Below, piece by piece: positions 63,418 through 64,000 of a DNA stretch of 64,000 bases (positions are counted from its first letter, which is position 1; each line of letters begins with the position of its first letter). A program made the translations under genes and the position numbers. The notes under the pieces are model-generated. The model saw nothing but the letters and a program-made list of their open reading frames with translations. It made no database searches and was not told where the DNA came from. This DNA is from Tribonema minus (Eukaryota > Sar > Xanthophyceae > Tribonematales > Tribonemataceae). Location: positions 868,001-932,000 of the forward strand of contig JAFCMP010000445.1 in NCBI GenBank assembly GCA_017506865.1. Direction: 5' to 3'.

Positions 63418-64000
63418 CTGCGAGGGGGGGCGTGAGTCTCCGATTGCCGCCCCTGTGACGGCAGCGCGGTCGCAGGCGCAGGTCAGAGCTGCAAATGCAC
63501 TTGCACATTTAGTAAGGTACCAGAGCGTGCACAGGTGAGGGCTCGACTTAGAGCGCGAGAGGCGCCTGTCGAAAAAGCTTCGAGGAGGAGTGGCCAGAAC
63601 CGGACGACATGCATGCGCGCATGTGTTCCTTCACAGCGCAGAACGTACCCCCTTGTCTGAATGGGGGAGGTGGCAGCAGTGCTCGAACTCGCGTGGAGAC
63701 AACAGTGCTGTGGCCACCGAGGAGCAGAGTGCTGGCAGGCTCAAGCGCCTTGCGTACGCACCATGAAACTTGGCGTATCAAACCGCCCACGGCAAGGTCT
63801 GCGTGGTACCACATGCAAGGCGCACAGTTTCTGTTGCGACATAGAGAGCTGCTGCTCACCAGCCTGTTGCGTCACACTGCCAGATGTAGACATTGAAGTG
63901 ATGCAACAGAAGACCGACGCCCGTCGCGTGCTGCTTCAATCGAATGTATCGTGGTCTGTGTACCGGCGATCGTAAGTACCGCAACCGTCCAGCGTGCAAA
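63418..64000. other. Right-edge region
   Basis: No further VPS41 exon could be identified on minus. On plus, ATGTAG|ACATTGAAGTGATGCAA... to CGGCGATC|GTAAGTACC (about 63891-63972) looks like a possible exon with a strong donor, open for about 27 codons (EVMQQKTDARRVLLQSNVSW). Its gene is unknown. Confidence 0.3.

Overview
This window is a stretch of GC-rich, intron-dense nuclear DNA from a eukaryote, almost certainly a unicellular alga with a secondary plastid. Three things support this. All genes are split by GT-AG introns, with a few GC-AG. TTAGGG-type telomere-like repeats are scattered through the introns. The gene at the left edge encodes a cysteine-rich violaxanthin-de-epoxidase-like protein whose N-terminus reads as signal peptide, transit peptide and twin-arginine lumen signal in series. 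A haptophyte-like alga fits best, but that is inference.

Layout from left to right: (1) VDE-like thylakoid-lumen protein, minus strand, 3' end off the left edge. (2) Two convergent paralogues that join a PIN/NYN-like nuclease domain to C2H2 zinc fingers (plus 2890-4347; minus 7723-5462, the latter broken by one in-frame TAG). (3) A BART-domain protein (ARL2BP/CFAP36 type), minus, 12698-9868. (4) A complete nine-exon CDC50/LEM3 gene, plus, 14597-24267, 421 aa. (5) A complete ten-exon TTI2-like HEAT protein, minus, 34743-25786, 600 aa. (6) An unidentified HEAT-like protein, minus, about 37792-35209. (7) A DIX-like domain protein with a glutamine-rich tail, plus, 39899-44609, 5' exon not found. 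(8) VPS41 (HOPS subunit), minus, 17 exons from 63417 to 45925, with the N-terminal propeller beyond the right edge. The genes are housekeeping and functionally unrelated: photoprotection, lipid flippase subunit, PIKK chaperoning, late-endosome/vacuole tethering, and small-GTPase or ciliary function. No operon-like logic links them. Exon models were built by requiring splice consensus, phase continuity and family match at every junction.

The striking feature is how the introns are made. Nearly every intron of CDC50, TTI2, VPS41, the DIX gene, BART and VDE holds one to five degenerate tandem copies of the neighbouring exon-intron boundary ('shadow exons'). Copies of an exon's 3' end plus donor lie downstream, and copies of the acceptor plus exon start lie upstream. 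Many keep good splice sites but are truncated or frameshifted. Introns therefore seem to have grown by repeated local duplication across splice junctions. Other unusual items are long poly-C tracts before 3' splice sites, GCAAGT donors, telomere-like arrays inside introns, a hAT-like MITE in a VPS41 intron, and a large inverted repeat with telomere-like sequence in its spacer.
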